In this document: positions 19,854 to 28,885 of the stretch, in pieces
How the letters are laid out: every line of letters starts with the position of its first letter
How positions within the stretch are numbered: position 1 is the stretch's first letter
Assembly (NCBI RefSeq): GCF_021654165.1
Contig: NZ_JAKFZN010000001.1
Coordinates: 372,001 to 436,000 of the forward strand
Length of the DNA: 64,000 nucleotides
Reading direction: 5' to 3'
Origin: Nereida sp. MMG025
GTDB lineage: Bacteria; Pseudomonadota; Alphaproteobacteria; Rhodobacterales; Rhodobacteraceae
The notes under the pieces: generated by a model
Seen by the model: the letters and a program-made list of their open reading frames with translations, nothing else
The model's database searches: none
What the model was told of the DNA's origin: nothing
Program-made: the position numbers and the translations under genes

Positions 19854-22800
19854 TTAGGCAGGCAGATCAATGGTTTGGAACGGGCCATAGCCGAACTGAT
19901 CCGAGATTTGCGCAACCGCCACCTGCCCTGCTTTGGCAGGTTTTGGCACGGTGATCCAGGGCTGTGTGGCGCTGTATTCAGCCACGATTTGCGCCCCATC
20001 CATCAGCCGCACCACATAGGCCTCGCGATCCTCTGACAGCGGCACATCAAGCCCTGCCCAACTGTCACCGTCCTTGCGCGTGCGCCTGATCCAGCGGATG
20101 GCCCAGTCGCTGCCTGCATCCTCGGCCCGCAGATGGCAAGGCGCATAGGGGCGCAGGCCCACGCCCGTGGTCGTGAAACTTTGTGCGCGGTAGGCTGCAT
20201 CCGAAAACGGGCGGCCATCTGGACCGATCAGATAGTTCACCGCAACATCGCGCAGATTGGGGGCCAGATCAAATTGCTGCACCGCCCCATCAAGGATCAC
20301 CAGCGGCGTGCCAGCGTCCCACACATCGGGCATGATCGCATCTGTGCCCGCCTGCCCGCGCACCAGACCGCTGAGCCGATATCTGCGCGGGCCAATCAAC
20401 TCGGCCGTTTCAAACTGGATGATTTCCCACCCTCCTGCATCAGCACGCCCAAGCGCAAGCGTGTTGCCGCCTGCCAAAAGCTGCGCCCGCTCGATCGAGG
20501 CCAGTACACCATTGCGCAGGCTGATCTCCATCGTTGCCACTCGATCGATCAACGCGCATTGGCCTTTGGGCAAATCAACCTCCAAGGCGCCAATCCGCGC
20601 GGGGGTTTCTGCCACGGTGCGCAGGGTGAAATCATCTTGCGTGACAGATGAATAGACCGCCGCCCCCCCTGACCACGGCCGCGCATAGGCCGCCAGATAG
20701 GGGTTGGTCGGCACCTCATCCCCGCGCAACAGCGGCAGATCCATCAAGATGCCCGTAAACGGCACAGGCGGCACAAAGGGCGCAAGGCTGACGCTAGGTT
20801 CCAGCAGGTCCGCGCCTTCATAGACGCCTGCTTCTACGCGGGTGGCCTCAACCTCGAGCCGGTCGGATGTTTCAATCGTATCAACGCGGTAGTCACCCGT
20901 TGCGCCATCCACATCAAGCGTGAGCGTATCGCCCGCCCGCACACCCGCCATCGACGGGGGCAGCGCGGCGCGCACCGTGTCGCGGGCCACCTGCGCTTCG
21001 GCCAGCCAGCGTTCTGCAATCAGCTGCGCCTCGCCATCGGTCAGCGCCAGACTGACTTCGCTGCCTGCAACGGCGGTGTTGTCCTGATTTGGCAAAGCCG
21101 CCTCAAGACTGCGCACCGCGTAATCGCCATCGGCTTCCACATAGGTCAGACGCACGCGGCTTGCCATCTCGGCTTGCGGCGCACGGGTGCTGGCCACGCC
21201 ACGCGACAGCCCGTCACTGACCGCAAAATCCCCCCGCGCCACCTGCCCGGTGCTGATGCCGTCGCGCATCCGAAACCGCAACACGCCGTCCTGATCCAAC
21301 GCATCCACGCCATAAGCCGTCAGCAAGGGTTGCAGGGCCGCGCGTGCGGTCTCTGCCCCGTCATCCAGATAGCCGCGCACATAGCCATAAAGGGACGTGG
21401 TATCCACATCCTGCACACCCGCATTTGCGGCAATCTGCTTGATCACAGAGGCCAGCGCCCGCGCAGAGCTGCGCCCGTTGATCCAATGACCGCGGTCATA
21501 GTTCACACCATCGGTCCAAAGGTCGCGATTGGCGGGAAAATGCGGATAGGGCCGCGCGTCCCACGCCCAGACATAGGCATGCGCCATATCCAGCATCCGC
21601 CCATCATACAGATCGGACATGGGGTTGTTGTCCGGCGCACTCCAATAGCTCAGATGCGCGCGCAGATATTGCATCTGCATCAATTCATCCCGCCCCCCGT
21701 TGGAAAAATGCGGCAAGGCGTTTTCAGATGATTTGGCATCCAGAAACTTGTTGGGCTGGTTGGCCCCCTTGTCGACGGCCGCGCAGCCGATTTCGGTAAA
21801 CCAGATGGGTTTTGACATCGGCACCCAAGCCGTAGGCCGTTCTGATCGCACGCCCCCAATGCGGTCGTGGTGCAGGTTTTCCCAAAACCCGCGCACATCT
21901 TTGAAACGGTAGACCCAAGGCTCGCCGTAAGCGCCATCGGTGATCGGCGTGCGGATTTGCGCGGCCCGCGCCTCGGGCGAATGGTAAAACCAGTCATAGC
22001 CTTCGCCGCCTTCGATATTGGCCTGAAGGTAGTCGGGGTTGTAGATGCTGCCCCAATGGGCATCGGCGTGATCGGTCCCGTCGCGCCAATCCGCGGACGG
22101 GAAATAATTGTCGATGGCCACGAAATCCACGTTGTCATCGGCCCAGAACGGATCAAGGTGAAACAGACGGTCGTTTGAGCCGTCTTGCGGCTGATACCCC
22201 CAGTATTCCGACCAGTCGGCGGCATAGCTGATCTTGGTATCGGGCCCCAGAAGGGCACGCACGTCGCGGGCCAGTGCGATAAACTGATCTACGGCAGGAA
22301 AGCCCTGATCATCGCGCAGCCATGTCAGGCCGCGCATTTCGGTGCCCACGCAAAACGCATCCACCCCGCCTGCCATCTGGCACAGCTTGGCGTAGTGCAG
22401 GATAAAGCGGCGGTAGCTCCATTCATCGGGGCCGGAATAGACGATCTCGCCATCCGCCTCGCCAAAGTCCGACACCTGTGCCTGCCCGAAAAACGCATCC
22501 ACTTCGGCGCGGGTCTGCGCCGTTCCGATGGGGCTGCCATCCTGGCCAAGCGCCTTGCTGGCCGTGATCCGTCCGCGCCACGGCAAGGCAGGCTGGCTTT
22601 GCGCGTCCGAATAGGGATCAGCCAATGTGTTGCCCGCCATCTGGGTCATCAGCACGAATGGGTAAAACAGCACCTCCTGTCCGCTATCGCGCAAATAGGT
22701 GATCGCCTCGCGCACGGCAAAATCCGCAGGCGTGCCACCGTAAACCGCGCGTCCCTGCGTATCCACGGGGACCGCCTTTGCATCGCCGCGCACGTGATCG

Positions 22801-23786
22801 CCAATGCGCCAGCGCAGCCGGTCCAGTATCTCGAAATTGCCACCACCCGTCAGGCGAAAGCCAACGGGGTCCTGTGCATCGGCCCCATTGGGTTCGACCA
22901 GAGGCTCAACCCGGCACGACCCGCAGCGCAGATCATCGCCAAACCAGCTGACGATCAGCGATGTCGCCTTGCAGCCTGGCACCTCTGCCCCGAGCGTATC
23001 AATCGATGTAGGCAGATCAGCCTTGCCCGAAGGCGAATTGACGTTCACGGCCACCGTCCCTTCGGGCTTGTCGACATAAGCCGCCTGGGTCGCCAGCGCA
23101 TATTCGCCCGTCCCCGGCATCAAGGCGATGGCCTGCACGGCATCGGCCACATCGGGCAGATCGGCGTCTTGGTTGCCCCCCGACAGCACCTCGAACGAAA
23201 AACTGGGCACGCGGTTGCCAAAAGGCGCCAGCGCCAGATCCTCGAACACCACATAGGCCGTGCCGCGGTAAGCTGGCACCTCGCCTGCCCCTTCAATCGC
23301 TTCCATCTTGGGATCGGGCATCTGGTCAGGGGTGCCTGTGTAAACACGCATGGTCAGCTCATCGCGGGCAATCTCGACCCCGTCGGCCCAAATGCGCCCC
23401 ACCCCCGAAATCGGACCTTCACACAGCGCAATCGCAAGGTTCACCGAATAGCTAAAGCTGGTCACCTTGGGCTTGGGGCTGCCCTTGCCGCCACCGCTGG
23501 TGGTTTTGGTTTCTTCAAAATGCGACGACCAGATCACCTGCCCGCCCGTGCGCATGCGCCCGTAGACGCGGGCGATGGCCGTGCCTTCTGAGGCACCTGT
23601 CAGGCGAAACCGGTCCACACGGCCCGTTTCAACCGCTTGGCTGCCGCCCATCAGACGCGTGTCGATCGAACGCCCGATGCTGGCGCCCACAAAGCGCCCC
23701 ACAAGGGCAGATGACAGGCCCAGAACCGTGCCGCCCACGGCATTGCCAAGCGCCATGCCTGCGGCTGAAAGAACAAGTGTCGCCAT
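19854..23786 (-). CDS. GTA g15: large host-specificity / tail tip protein
   Basis: A 1310-residue protein at the tail tip that is expected to contact the recipient cell. A glycine/alanine-rich hydrophobic N-terminus (LVLSAAGMALGNAVGGTVLGLSSALVG) is followed by a tail-protein domain. A central TIM-barrel-like GTA domain (~400-750; DFGEADGEIVYSGPDEWSYRRFILHYAKLCQ, then VDFVAIDNYFPSADWRDG) comes next, and then a phage tail-3-like region and beta-rich C-terminal domains. Length and domain order match the RcGTA protein rcc01698. It follows the g14 peptidase with a 3-bp gap and is the last gene of the cluster. Confidence 0.93.
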   Translation of the reverse strand: MATLVLSAAGMALGNAVGGTVLGLSSALVGRFVGASIGRSIDTRLMGGSQAVETGRVDRFRLTGASEGTAIARVYGRMRTGGQVIWSSHFEETKTTSGGGKGSPKPKVTSFSYSVNLAIALCEGPISGVGRIWADGVEIARDELTMRVYTGTPDQMPDPKMEAIEGAGEVPAYRGTAYVVFEDLALAPFGNRVPSFSFEVLSGGNQDADLPDVADAVQAIALMPGTGEYALATQAAYVDKPEGTVAVNVNSPSGKADLPTSIDTLGAEVPGCKATSLIVSWFGDDLRCGSCRVEPLVEPNGADAQDPVGFRLTGGGNFEILDRLRWRIGDHVRGDAKAVPVDTQGRAVYGGTPADFAVREAITYLRDSGQEVLFYPFVLMTQMAGNTLADPYSDAQSQPALPWRGRITASKALGQDGSPIGTAQTRAEVDAFFGQAQVSDFGEADGEIVYSGPDEWSYRRFILHYAKLCQMAGGVDAFCVGTEMRGLTWLRDDQGFPAVDQFIALARDVRALLGPDTKISYAADWSEYWGYQPQDGSNDRLFHLDPFWADDNVDFVAIDNYFPSADWRDGTDHADAHWGSIYNPDYLQANIEGGEGYDWFYHSPEARAAQIRTPITDGAYGEPWVYRFKDVRGFWENLHHDRIGGVRSERPTAWVPMSKPIWFTEIGCAAVDKGANQPNKFLDAKSSENALPHFSNGGRDELMQMQYLRAHLSYWSAPDNNPMSDLYDGRMLDMAHAYVWAWDARPYPHFPANRDLWTDGVNYDRGHWINGRSSARALASVIKQIAANAGVQDVDTTSLYGYVRGYLDDGAETARAALQPLLTAYGVDALDQDGVLRFRMRDGISTGQVARGDFAVSDGLSRGVASTRAPQAEMASRVRLTYVEADGDYAVRSLEAALPNQDNTAVAGSEVSLALTDGEAQLIAERWLAEAQVARDTVRAALPPSMAGVRAGDTLTLDVDGATGDYRVDTIETSDRLEVEATRVEAGVYEGADLLEPSVSLAPFVPPVPFTGILMDLPLLRGDEVPTNPYLAAYARPWSGGAAVYSSVTQDDFTLRTVAETPARIGALEVDLPKGQCALIDRVATMEISLRNGVLASIERAQLLAGGNTLALGRADAGGWEIIQFETAELIGPRRYRLSGLVRGQAGTDAIMPDVWDAGTPLVILDGAVQQFDLAPNLRDVAVNYLIGPDGRPFSDAAYRAQSFTTTGVGLRPYAPCHLRAEDAGSDWAIRWIRRTRKDGDSWAGLDVPLSEDREAYVVRLMDGAQIVAEYSATQPWITVPKPAKAGQVAVAQISDQFGYGPFQTIDLPA

Positions 23787-23789
23787 GGG

Positions 23790-24227
23790 TCAATCTCCTT
23801 GTGTTGGGAAGGCGAAACGCGCGACCACGCGCTTGCGCCACGGGGCCGTCAGCGCGTTTTCAACAACGCCGTGGCCCGAATAAGCGTGGATAAAACTGGG
23901 CGCACCGTCGCGTGTGGCGGTGATCCCAAGATGCTTGGCAATGCCGCCGTCGCGCATGCGAAACAACAGCACCTGCCCCTCTGCCTGGCTGTGCGCAGGC
24001 GCCAGAATACGGGCGGCAGCGGTCCACAGATGTTCGGATCCGCGTGCTTCGTTCCAGTCCTCGCTATAGGCAGGCAGGTCCACAGGCGCATCGCCCAGAA
24101 CCTCTTGCCAGACGCCGCGCACCAGCCCCAGACAATCCGCGCCAGCGCCTTTCAGCGCGGCCTGATGCTGATAGGGCGTGCCAATCCAGCTGCGTGCAGC
24201 CGCCACGATGATATCTGCGCGGCTCAT
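23790..24227 (-). CDS. GTA g14: NlpC/P60-type cell-wall peptidase
   Basis: A 145-residue peptidase of the NlpC/P60 fold, probably attached to the tail and needed to pass the peptidoglycan of the recipient. Catalytic Cys32 lies in GADCLGLVRGVW and the catalytic His99 in GGIAKHLGI; His114 (SFIHAYSGHG) could be the third residue. The N-terminus (ADIIVAAARSWIGTPYQHQA) is typical of the family. It overlaps g13 by four bases. Confidence 0.92.
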   Translation of the reverse strand: MSRADIIVAAARSWIGTPYQHQAALKGAGADCLGLVRGVWQEVLGDAPVDLPAYSEDWNEARGSEHLWTAAARILAPAHSQAEGQVLLFRMRDGGIAKHLGITATRDGAPSFIHAYSGHGVVENALTAPWRKRVVARFAFPTQGD

Positions 24228-25108
24228 CGGCGGCTGCCCCCGCTTTTGGCGCTGGTGATGGCAGGATAGCTCATCAACCAGTCATCGCCGGGAATATCTG
24301 GAAAACCCTGAAAGTTCAGGAAGTTGGCAAACTTCAGCTTGCAGGTCGCCTGCCGTTTGTCACAGCCCGCACGCGCATAGATGCGGTCGCCTACAGCCAC
24401 AGGCGCGCGCAGGTCCTGCCACAGCTCTAGCAGGCGTCCGTCGCCTTCGACGCGGTCGCGTTTGATCTGGCCTTGCAGCCCCGTGGCCGCGCCCGTGCGC
24501 ACCTCGAACGCACCGCGTTCGAACCAGTCAGGCGCAAAGCTGTCGTCGAATGTCACCACGCACACACTGTCAGAGCGCACTTGGGTCACGGTCCCCAGAC
24601 CGCCATATCCCAGTTGGCCCAGATCAAATCCACAGGTCGCATCGCCCAGAACCGCGCTGCATGTGCGCTGAAAGACGCGCCCGCGCGGTTGGTTCAAAGG
24701 CTCTGTCAGACCGCGCAATTCGGCCGTAAAGGCCCCTGCCGCACGCTCGATCTGGCCAAGGGTGCCTTTGAACACGGTTTTGCGTTGCGTCACGTCTTGC
24801 CAGTTCACCAGCCACGCCGTGACCTCGGCGCCGTCAAAACGGCCTGCCTGGATGTCATCCTCGCGCAGGGCATCCGACATCAACGCGCCCACAGCTTCGG
24901 TATTGTCCACGGCCAATCCTGTGGTTTGCTGCACCGCGCGCGCCGTCAGGCCGCTGTCGGCGCGAAAGATCATGCCGTCGAATTCCAGATCACAGTCGTG
25001 ATCGGTAAACCCATAGGCCTGCCCATCGGCGCGGCGCAGATGCCACGCGCGGCACACGCTTGTGCTGGCGCTTTCCAGATGGGCGATCAGAGTGTTCGCG
25101 CCGCTCAT
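24224..25108 (-). CDS. GTA g13: tail hub protein (DUF2163 family)
   Basis: A 294-residue baseplate hub protein of the DUF2163/phage BR0599 family. The characteristic C-terminal segment GCDKRQATCKLKFANFLNFQ followed by GFPDIPGDD (about 248-276) is present. Four cysteines, C150, C159, C249 and C256, are arranged in two pairs and are compatible with a bound metal or iron-sulfur cluster; this is an inference from spacing. It overlaps g12 and g14 by four bases each. Confidence 0.9.
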   Translation of the reverse strand: MSGANTLIAHLESASTSVCRAWHLRRADGQAYGFTDHDCDLEFDGMIFRADSGLTARAVQQTTGLAVDNTEAVGALMSDALREDDIQAGRFDGAEVTAWLVNWQDVTQRKTVFKGTLGQIERAAGAFTAELRGLTEPLNQPRGRVFQRTCSAVLGDATCGFDLGQLGYGGLGTVTQVRSDSVCVVTFDDSFAPDWFERGAFEVRTGAATGLQGQIKRDRVEGDGRLLELWQDLRAPVAVGDRIYARAGCDKRQATCKLKFANFLNFQGFPDIPGDDWLMSYPAITSAKSGGSRR

Positions 25109-25737
25109 ACCCGCACCTCGACCACTGGCACGTCAGGCACTTCGCCCGCCTGAAATGTGGCAACCGAGGTCTGAATGCGGTCCACGTCAAAGCGCACTGG
25201 CACGTCAAATTCAAAGCCTGCGGTGATTTGCACGTCCACTTCGGGCGGCACCGCGAAGGTCAGTTTGCCGGTGCCTGCGTCGACGGTGAAATCAACGTCG
25301 AGCACCTGCGGTTCGCGGTCCAGCGCCACAATCACTGTGCCAGCCACGGGTTTGGTGACAGGCCGTTCATAAGAAAATGCGCCCGATATATATTGCTTTT
25401 GCAGCTGAAAGACGGTTTGCATCCCGTCGCCTTTGGCAATGACCTGATCTTCGGGCGTGATCGTGCGGCTGGCGCGGGCCGAGCGCCAATCCGACCAATC
25501 CTTCCAGCGAAACCCGTGCAACGGGCCGCGCCGCGCTTCAAAAAACGCCACAAGCGTTTCCACATCATCCAGACTGCGCAGCCCGATCCCTGCATCATAG
25601 CGCCTGCGCGAATGGGCCCAGGGGGTGTTGCGCTCCTCATGGCCGTTGGCCAGCGTGACAATATCGGTGCGCCGCTCTGGTCCGCCCATGGACCCAAAGC
25701 TGAGCGCGGTTGGAAATCTGACGTCGTGAAACCCCAT
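25105..25737 (-). CDS. GTA g12: distal tail protein (DUF2460 family)
   Basis: A 210-residue protein with the DUF2460/TIGR02217 signature: N-terminal FHDVRFPTALSFGSMGGPERRTDIV, the central GPLHGFRWKDWSDW and the beta-rich C-terminal half. It corresponds to the distal tail ring that links the tail tube to the hub. It overlaps g13 by four bases and follows the tape-measure gene with a 21-bp gap. Confidence 0.9.
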   Translation of the reverse strand: MGFHDVRFPTALSFGSMGGPERRTDIVTLANGHEERNTPWAHSRRRYDAGIGLRSLDDVETLVAFFEARRGPLHGFRWKDWSDWRSARASRTITPEDQVIAKGDGMQTVFQLQKQYISGAFSYERPVTKPVAGTVIVALDREPQVLDVDFTVDAGTGKLTFAVPPEVDVQITAGFEFDVPVRFDVDRIQTSVATFQAGEVPDVPVVEVRV

Positions 25738-25758
25738 GTCGTGGCCCTCCGAATTGGT

Positions 25759-26424
25759 TTATTGATTGCGCTGACCGCGTGCCAAGGCACGGGTCATCTG
25801 CGCGGAAATCTGCGATTGGCTGCGGGCAAAGCCCTGCACATCCGGTGTTGTGATGTTCATCACCACCGTCACGGGCCGCGCAGCCCCGCCCTGCGCCTTG
25901 ACGCCAAGCGATCCGTCGGGGCCGCGGGTCAGCGGCATGATCGCCTCTGGCCCCGCCTCGCCCATCAGCCCCGTGCCGCCGCGCATCGGGAAGGTCGTGG
26001 GCGCGGCCACAACACCGCCTTTGGCAAACGGCTGCACGCGCCCTTGCGAAAAGGCACCGCCCTTTGCAAAGGGCATCGCATCGCCCAGAATACCGCCCAA
26101 AGCGCCCTCAAAAAGCTGTCCAAAATGACCTGTCACAGGTTTGATTGCCGCCGAATAGGCCGCTTTCATCAAGGTCTGGCCCACCTGCTGCATGGCGTCA
26201 GAGACGCGCATGCCATCAAAGACCACACCGTCAAACGCACGGCGCAGCCCGCGGTCCATGCCCTTGGCCAGCACGCCGCTGGTCTGGCTGGTTTGCAAAA
26301 ACGATCGTTGCACCTTGCCCAATTCGCCCGAAAAGGCGGCGGCCATTTGCGTGGCCTGTTGCAACGATGTGCCAAGGCTGGCGATCTCGTCGTCCAGCGC
26401 GTCAAAGTCGTCGGCGTCACTCAT
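25759..26424 (-). CDS. GTA g11: tail tape-measure protein
   Basis: A 221-residue protein, short as expected for the stubby GTA tail. The start at 26424 is preferred (MSDADDFDALDDEI); it overlaps g10.1 by eight bases. Helical N-terminal half (LGTSLQQATQMAAAFSGELG), then a Gly-rich segment (KGGAFSQGRVQPFAKGGVV) and the conserved GLMGEAGPEAIMPLTRGPDG motif seen in phage tape-measure C-terminal regions. It should set tail length and pass through the tube during DNA delivery. Confidence 0.88.
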   Translation of the reverse strand: MSDADDFDALDDEIASLGTSLQQATQMAAAFSGELGKVQRSFLQTSQTSGVLAKGMDRGLRRAFDGVVFDGMRVSDAMQQVGQTLMKAAYSAAIKPVTGHFGQLFEGALGGILGDAMPFAKGGAFSQGRVQPFAKGGVVAAPTTFPMRGGTGLMGEAGPEAIMPLTRGPDGSLGVKAQGGAARPVTVVMNITTPDVQGFARSQSQISAQMTRALARGQRNQ

Positions 26425-26635
26425 CTTGGTGTCCTTTTTGATCATCTGCGCCGTCGGGAAAGGCTGCCATCAGATCGGCAAAGCCCTGAAAGCGCAGAGG
26501 GGTTTGAGGTGGCTCCAGCCCAAGCGAGAGGCTGAATTCATAAGGTGTCATGGCCCAGAAGGTGGCCGGCGGCAGACCTGCCTGCCCCAGACCCACGCGC
26601 ATCAATGCGCCCCAGTCCAGACCGTCAGCTGGCAT
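26417..26635 (-). CDS. GTA g10.1: tail assembly chaperone-like small protein
   Basis: A 72-residue protein similar to the rcc01693 family, with the core LDWGALMRVGLGQAGLPPATFW then AMTPYEFSLSLG. The start at 26635 is chosen because the longer frame runs well into g10. It probably acts with g10 as tail-assembly chaperone, like lambda gpG/gpGT, which is inferred from position directly before the tape measure. Confidence 0.75.
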   Translation of the reverse strand: MPADGLDWGALMRVGLGQAGLPPATFWAMTPYEFSLSLGLEPPQTPLRFQGFADLMAAFPDGADDQKGHQDE

Positions 26636-26948
26636 CAACCGGTCCAAAGGCGCGGGCCAGAAGCTGTGCGGCCAGCCGCGCGGCATCCAGTGGTCCTGCG
26701 CCGATATGGGCGGCCATCAGATCATCGGTGCCGCCGTGCCAGCCGCCCCCGCCACGCAGACCTGCATGCAGCAAATGCAGGATATCGGTGGCGGCAAAAC
26801 GCTGGCTTTCGAACCGTTCGACAAGCGCCATCAGACTGTCCTCGCCAAGCGCGTGTTCCAGCTCGGCCAATGCGCCAAGGGTCAGGCGTGCGGTAAATGG
26901 CACGCCGTTGATGGGCACTTCGACCTCGCCGCGATGGGGGTTGACCAT
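26625..26948 (-). CDS. GTA g10: GTA-family protein before the tape measure
   Basis: A 107-residue protein of the GTA gp10 family (MVNPHRGEVEVPINGVPFTA, then LTLGALAELEHALGEDSLMALVERFE). Position between the major tail protein and the tape measure suggests a tail-assembly chaperone role, inferred only. It has a 4-bp gap from g9 and an 11-bp overlap with g10.1. Confidence 0.85.
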   Translation of the reverse strand: MVNPHRGEVEVPINGVPFTARLTLGALAELEHALGEDSLMALVERFESQRFAATDILHLLHAGLRGGGGWHGGTDDLMAAHIGAGPLDAARLAAQLLARAFGPVDAS

Positions 26949-26952
26949 CGGC

Positions 26953-27366
26953 TCAGACCGCCGTGAAGCTCAGCGCACCGGCTGAGGCCATCGAGATCTC
27001 GTAGGTCGCCTCGCCGTCAAAGCTGCCGCTGTATTCCAGCGCCGAGATTTGGAACGCCCCTTCGACAATCCCGAAATCGGGGATCACCACCTGAAAATCG
27101 GGCGTGGCCCCGTCAAAGAATGTGGCGCGTGCGCGTTCATCCGTGGCCGCATCGCGGAACACACCTGACCCCGAGATTGCCGCCGAGCGGACACCCGCAC
27201 CGCCAAGCAATTCGCGCCAGCCGCCTTGCGAGGCGATGTTGGTCACATCAACCGTTTCGGCGTTGAAACTGATGCGCGTGGCCCGCAGGCCTGCGACCGT
27301 TTCAAACAGGCCATCGCCTGTCATATCCATCTTGATCAAAAGATCTTTGCCGTTTTGAACTGTCAT
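26953..27366 (-). CDS. GTA g9: major tail protein
   Basis: A 137-residue tail-tube subunit of the TP901-1 major tail family. N-terminal NGKDLLIKMDMTGDGLFETVAGLRATRISFN, the central VDVTNIASQGGWRELLGGAGVRSAAISGSGVF and the C-terminal beta hairpins fit the family. It should form stacked hexameric rings. A purine-rich ribosome site lies in the 25-bp gap after g8. Confidence 0.92.
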   Translation of the reverse strand: MTVQNGKDLLIKMDMTGDGLFETVAGLRATRISFNAETVDVTNIASQGGWRELLGGAGVRSAAISGSGVFRDAATDERARATFFDGATPDFQVVIPDFGIVEGAFQISALEYSGSFDGEATYEISMASAGALSFTAV

Positions 27367-27391
27367 ATCGAAACTCCGTCAGTGATTGGGT

Positions 27392-27823
27392 TTAGAGGGT
27401 TGGGGTTGGCGTTTCAGTGTCCGCCTGGGCCACAAATTGCAGGTCAATCCTGCGGCCTGCGCCGTTGTCGATGCGCCGCGCGGTGGCCTGCGCAAAACGC
27501 AGATCGAGCAATGTGCCAGAGGGTAAAACGCCGTGCGGGGCAGCCTGCAAAAGATCGCTCACACGGCCTGCGATGGTCTTGGCCTGATGAAAGCCACTGG
27601 TTTTGCAGATGACCGAAATCACCAGCTGGTGACGGCTTTGCGCCCCTGCGCTGTCGCGGGTGCTGCGGGTCTTGTCCATGCCGATCAGCACAAAGGTTTC
27701 ATCTGTGCTGGCAGGTGGCGGCACGTCGTAAACTGGCACGCCGTTCAGCGCAGTCGCACCATCACCCGTGGTCAAACGCATATAGATATGGGCCTGAAGA
27801 TCAGCCGCGATTGCATAGCTCAT
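27392..27823 (-). CDS. GTA g8: DUF3168 tail-completion protein
   Basis: A 143-residue DUF3168 protein (SYAIAADLQAHIYMRLTTGDG...GVPVYDVPPP). The family contains phage tail terminators that join the tail tube to the head-tail connector. It overlaps g7 by four bases. Confidence 0.88.
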   Translation of the reverse strand: MSYAIAADLQAHIYMRLTTGDGATALNGVPVYDVPPPASTDETFVLIGMDKTRSTRDSAGAQSRHQLVISVICKTSGFHQAKTIAGRVSDLLQAAPHGVLPSGTLLDLRFAQATARRIDNGAGRRIDLQFVAQADTETPTPTL

Positions 27824-28158
27824 ACCGCGATCTCCTTTTCGGTAAAGCAGATCAGAAAGCGGCCCATCGGATCATGTTCGGCCACGGCGGTGATCGTGAA
27901 ATGCCCCGTTTCATCGACAAAGCGCTGGCCTGGCATGGGCCTGCTAGAGGTGCCTACGGGCGAGGCGCGCACGATAAAGCGGTGGGCCATCTTGGACACA
28001 GCGCCGCCGTCACCGGTGCTGACGCGGCCCGAGCCGTGTTTGATCGCACACCACAGCATGCCCATTTCCGTCCAGCCCGTATTGTAGCCGCCTGCCCCGT
28101 CAGGGGTTGCGGTGGGCTGTTGCAGCCAGACCGCGCGGTTCAGACGCGGCGCGCTCAT
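27820..28158 (-). CDS. GTA g7: head-closure (stopper) protein
   Basis: A 112-residue protein starting at 28158 (MSAPRLNRAVWLQQPTATPDGAGGYN), in ATGA overlap with the stop of g6. The pattern resembles SPP1 gp16-like head-closure proteins. A 22-residue longer reading into g6 is unlikely. Confidence 0.85.
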   Translation of the reverse strand: MSAPRLNRAVWLQQPTATPDGAGGYNTGWTEMGMLWCAIKHGSGRVSTGDGGAVSKMAHRFIVRASPVGTSSRPMPGQRFVDETGHFTITAVAEHDPMGRFLICFTEKEIAV

Positions 28159-28730
28159 GTTGCACCCCCAAGCCGCATCTGGCGGTGGCGTTGCAAAAGG
28201 GCCGTCACACCAAAGGGCATGCATGATTGGTCCAGCCCCGTCTGGTCGCGGTGTTCGTAGTAATGCGTGGCCAAAAGCAACACCGCCTGCGCCAGATCAG
28301 ACGGCACATCCGCCCAATCCTCGGCCAGACCGATGACCATGCGGATCACCGCGCGGTCGCCTTGGGACAAAAGCGCAGCCCTGCCTTGCAGCACAGGGCG
28401 GTGGGGGTCCTGGTGCAGATGGAACGTGTCGGTGACATCCACATCAGGGCCATCAAACTGGGCAAGCAACACCTGTTCAATCGCCGTGACGGGGGCCACG
28501 GGCAGCACGAATTGCGCAGGCAGGTCATCGCGGGTCCATTCGACCGTCTGGCGCATCAGGATTTTGCCGATCCGCGCTTCGATCAAGGCCATGGCCGCGC
28601 GTAAAAACCCCACAAGAACAGGGTCTTGGACCGTATTGTCACTAAAGCCCGTGCCAAGGCGCAAATGCGCTTTGAGGGCGGCCACCGGCAAGGCGCTATC
28701 GGGCACAGAGATAAGGGTCTGAAGGGTCAT
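28155..28730 (-). CDS. GTA g6: head-tail connector (phage gp6-like adaptor)
   Basis: A 191-residue helical protein of the gp6-like connector family (LPVAALKAHLRLGTGFSDNT, then LVGFLRAAMALIEARIGKIL). It would bind under the portal as an adaptor ring. It starts 155 bp after the capsid gene, the longest internal gap of the cluster. That gap contains GC-rich inverted segments but no convincing gene. Confidence 0.88.
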   Translation of the reverse strand: MTLQTLISVPDSALPVAALKAHLRLGTGFSDNTVQDPVLVGFLRAAMALIEARIGKILMRQTVEWTRDDLPAQFVLPVAPVTAIEQVLLAQFDGPDVDVTDTFHLHQDPHRPVLQGRAALLSQGDRAVIRMVIGLAEDWADVPSDLAQAVLLLATHYYEHRDQTGLDQSCMPFGVTALLQRHRQMRLGGAT

Positions 28731-28885
28731 GGGAGGGTCCTATGAATGGGGTGGATCAAAAGGCAGGCAGGGCGCGCGATTGCAACGCTCGGTCATCGGG
28801 GGGGAGCAGCTAGACGCCGCAGACGCGCCCTGCCCTGAGAGCGACCCCGCATGGTGGCGCGGGGCCGGTCTGTCTGATGCGCGGT

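Noticed and set aside
22185-23591. 468-residue plus-strand frame inside GTA g15
   Set aside because: Antisense to a well-supported 1310-residue gene. High GC makes long antisense frames common, and the sequence resembles no protein.
28731-28885. Small gene in the gap between GTA g5 and g6
   Set aside because: A 61-residue plus-strand frame exists but opposes the cluster and lacks a start signal. The gap has only GC-rich inverted segments.
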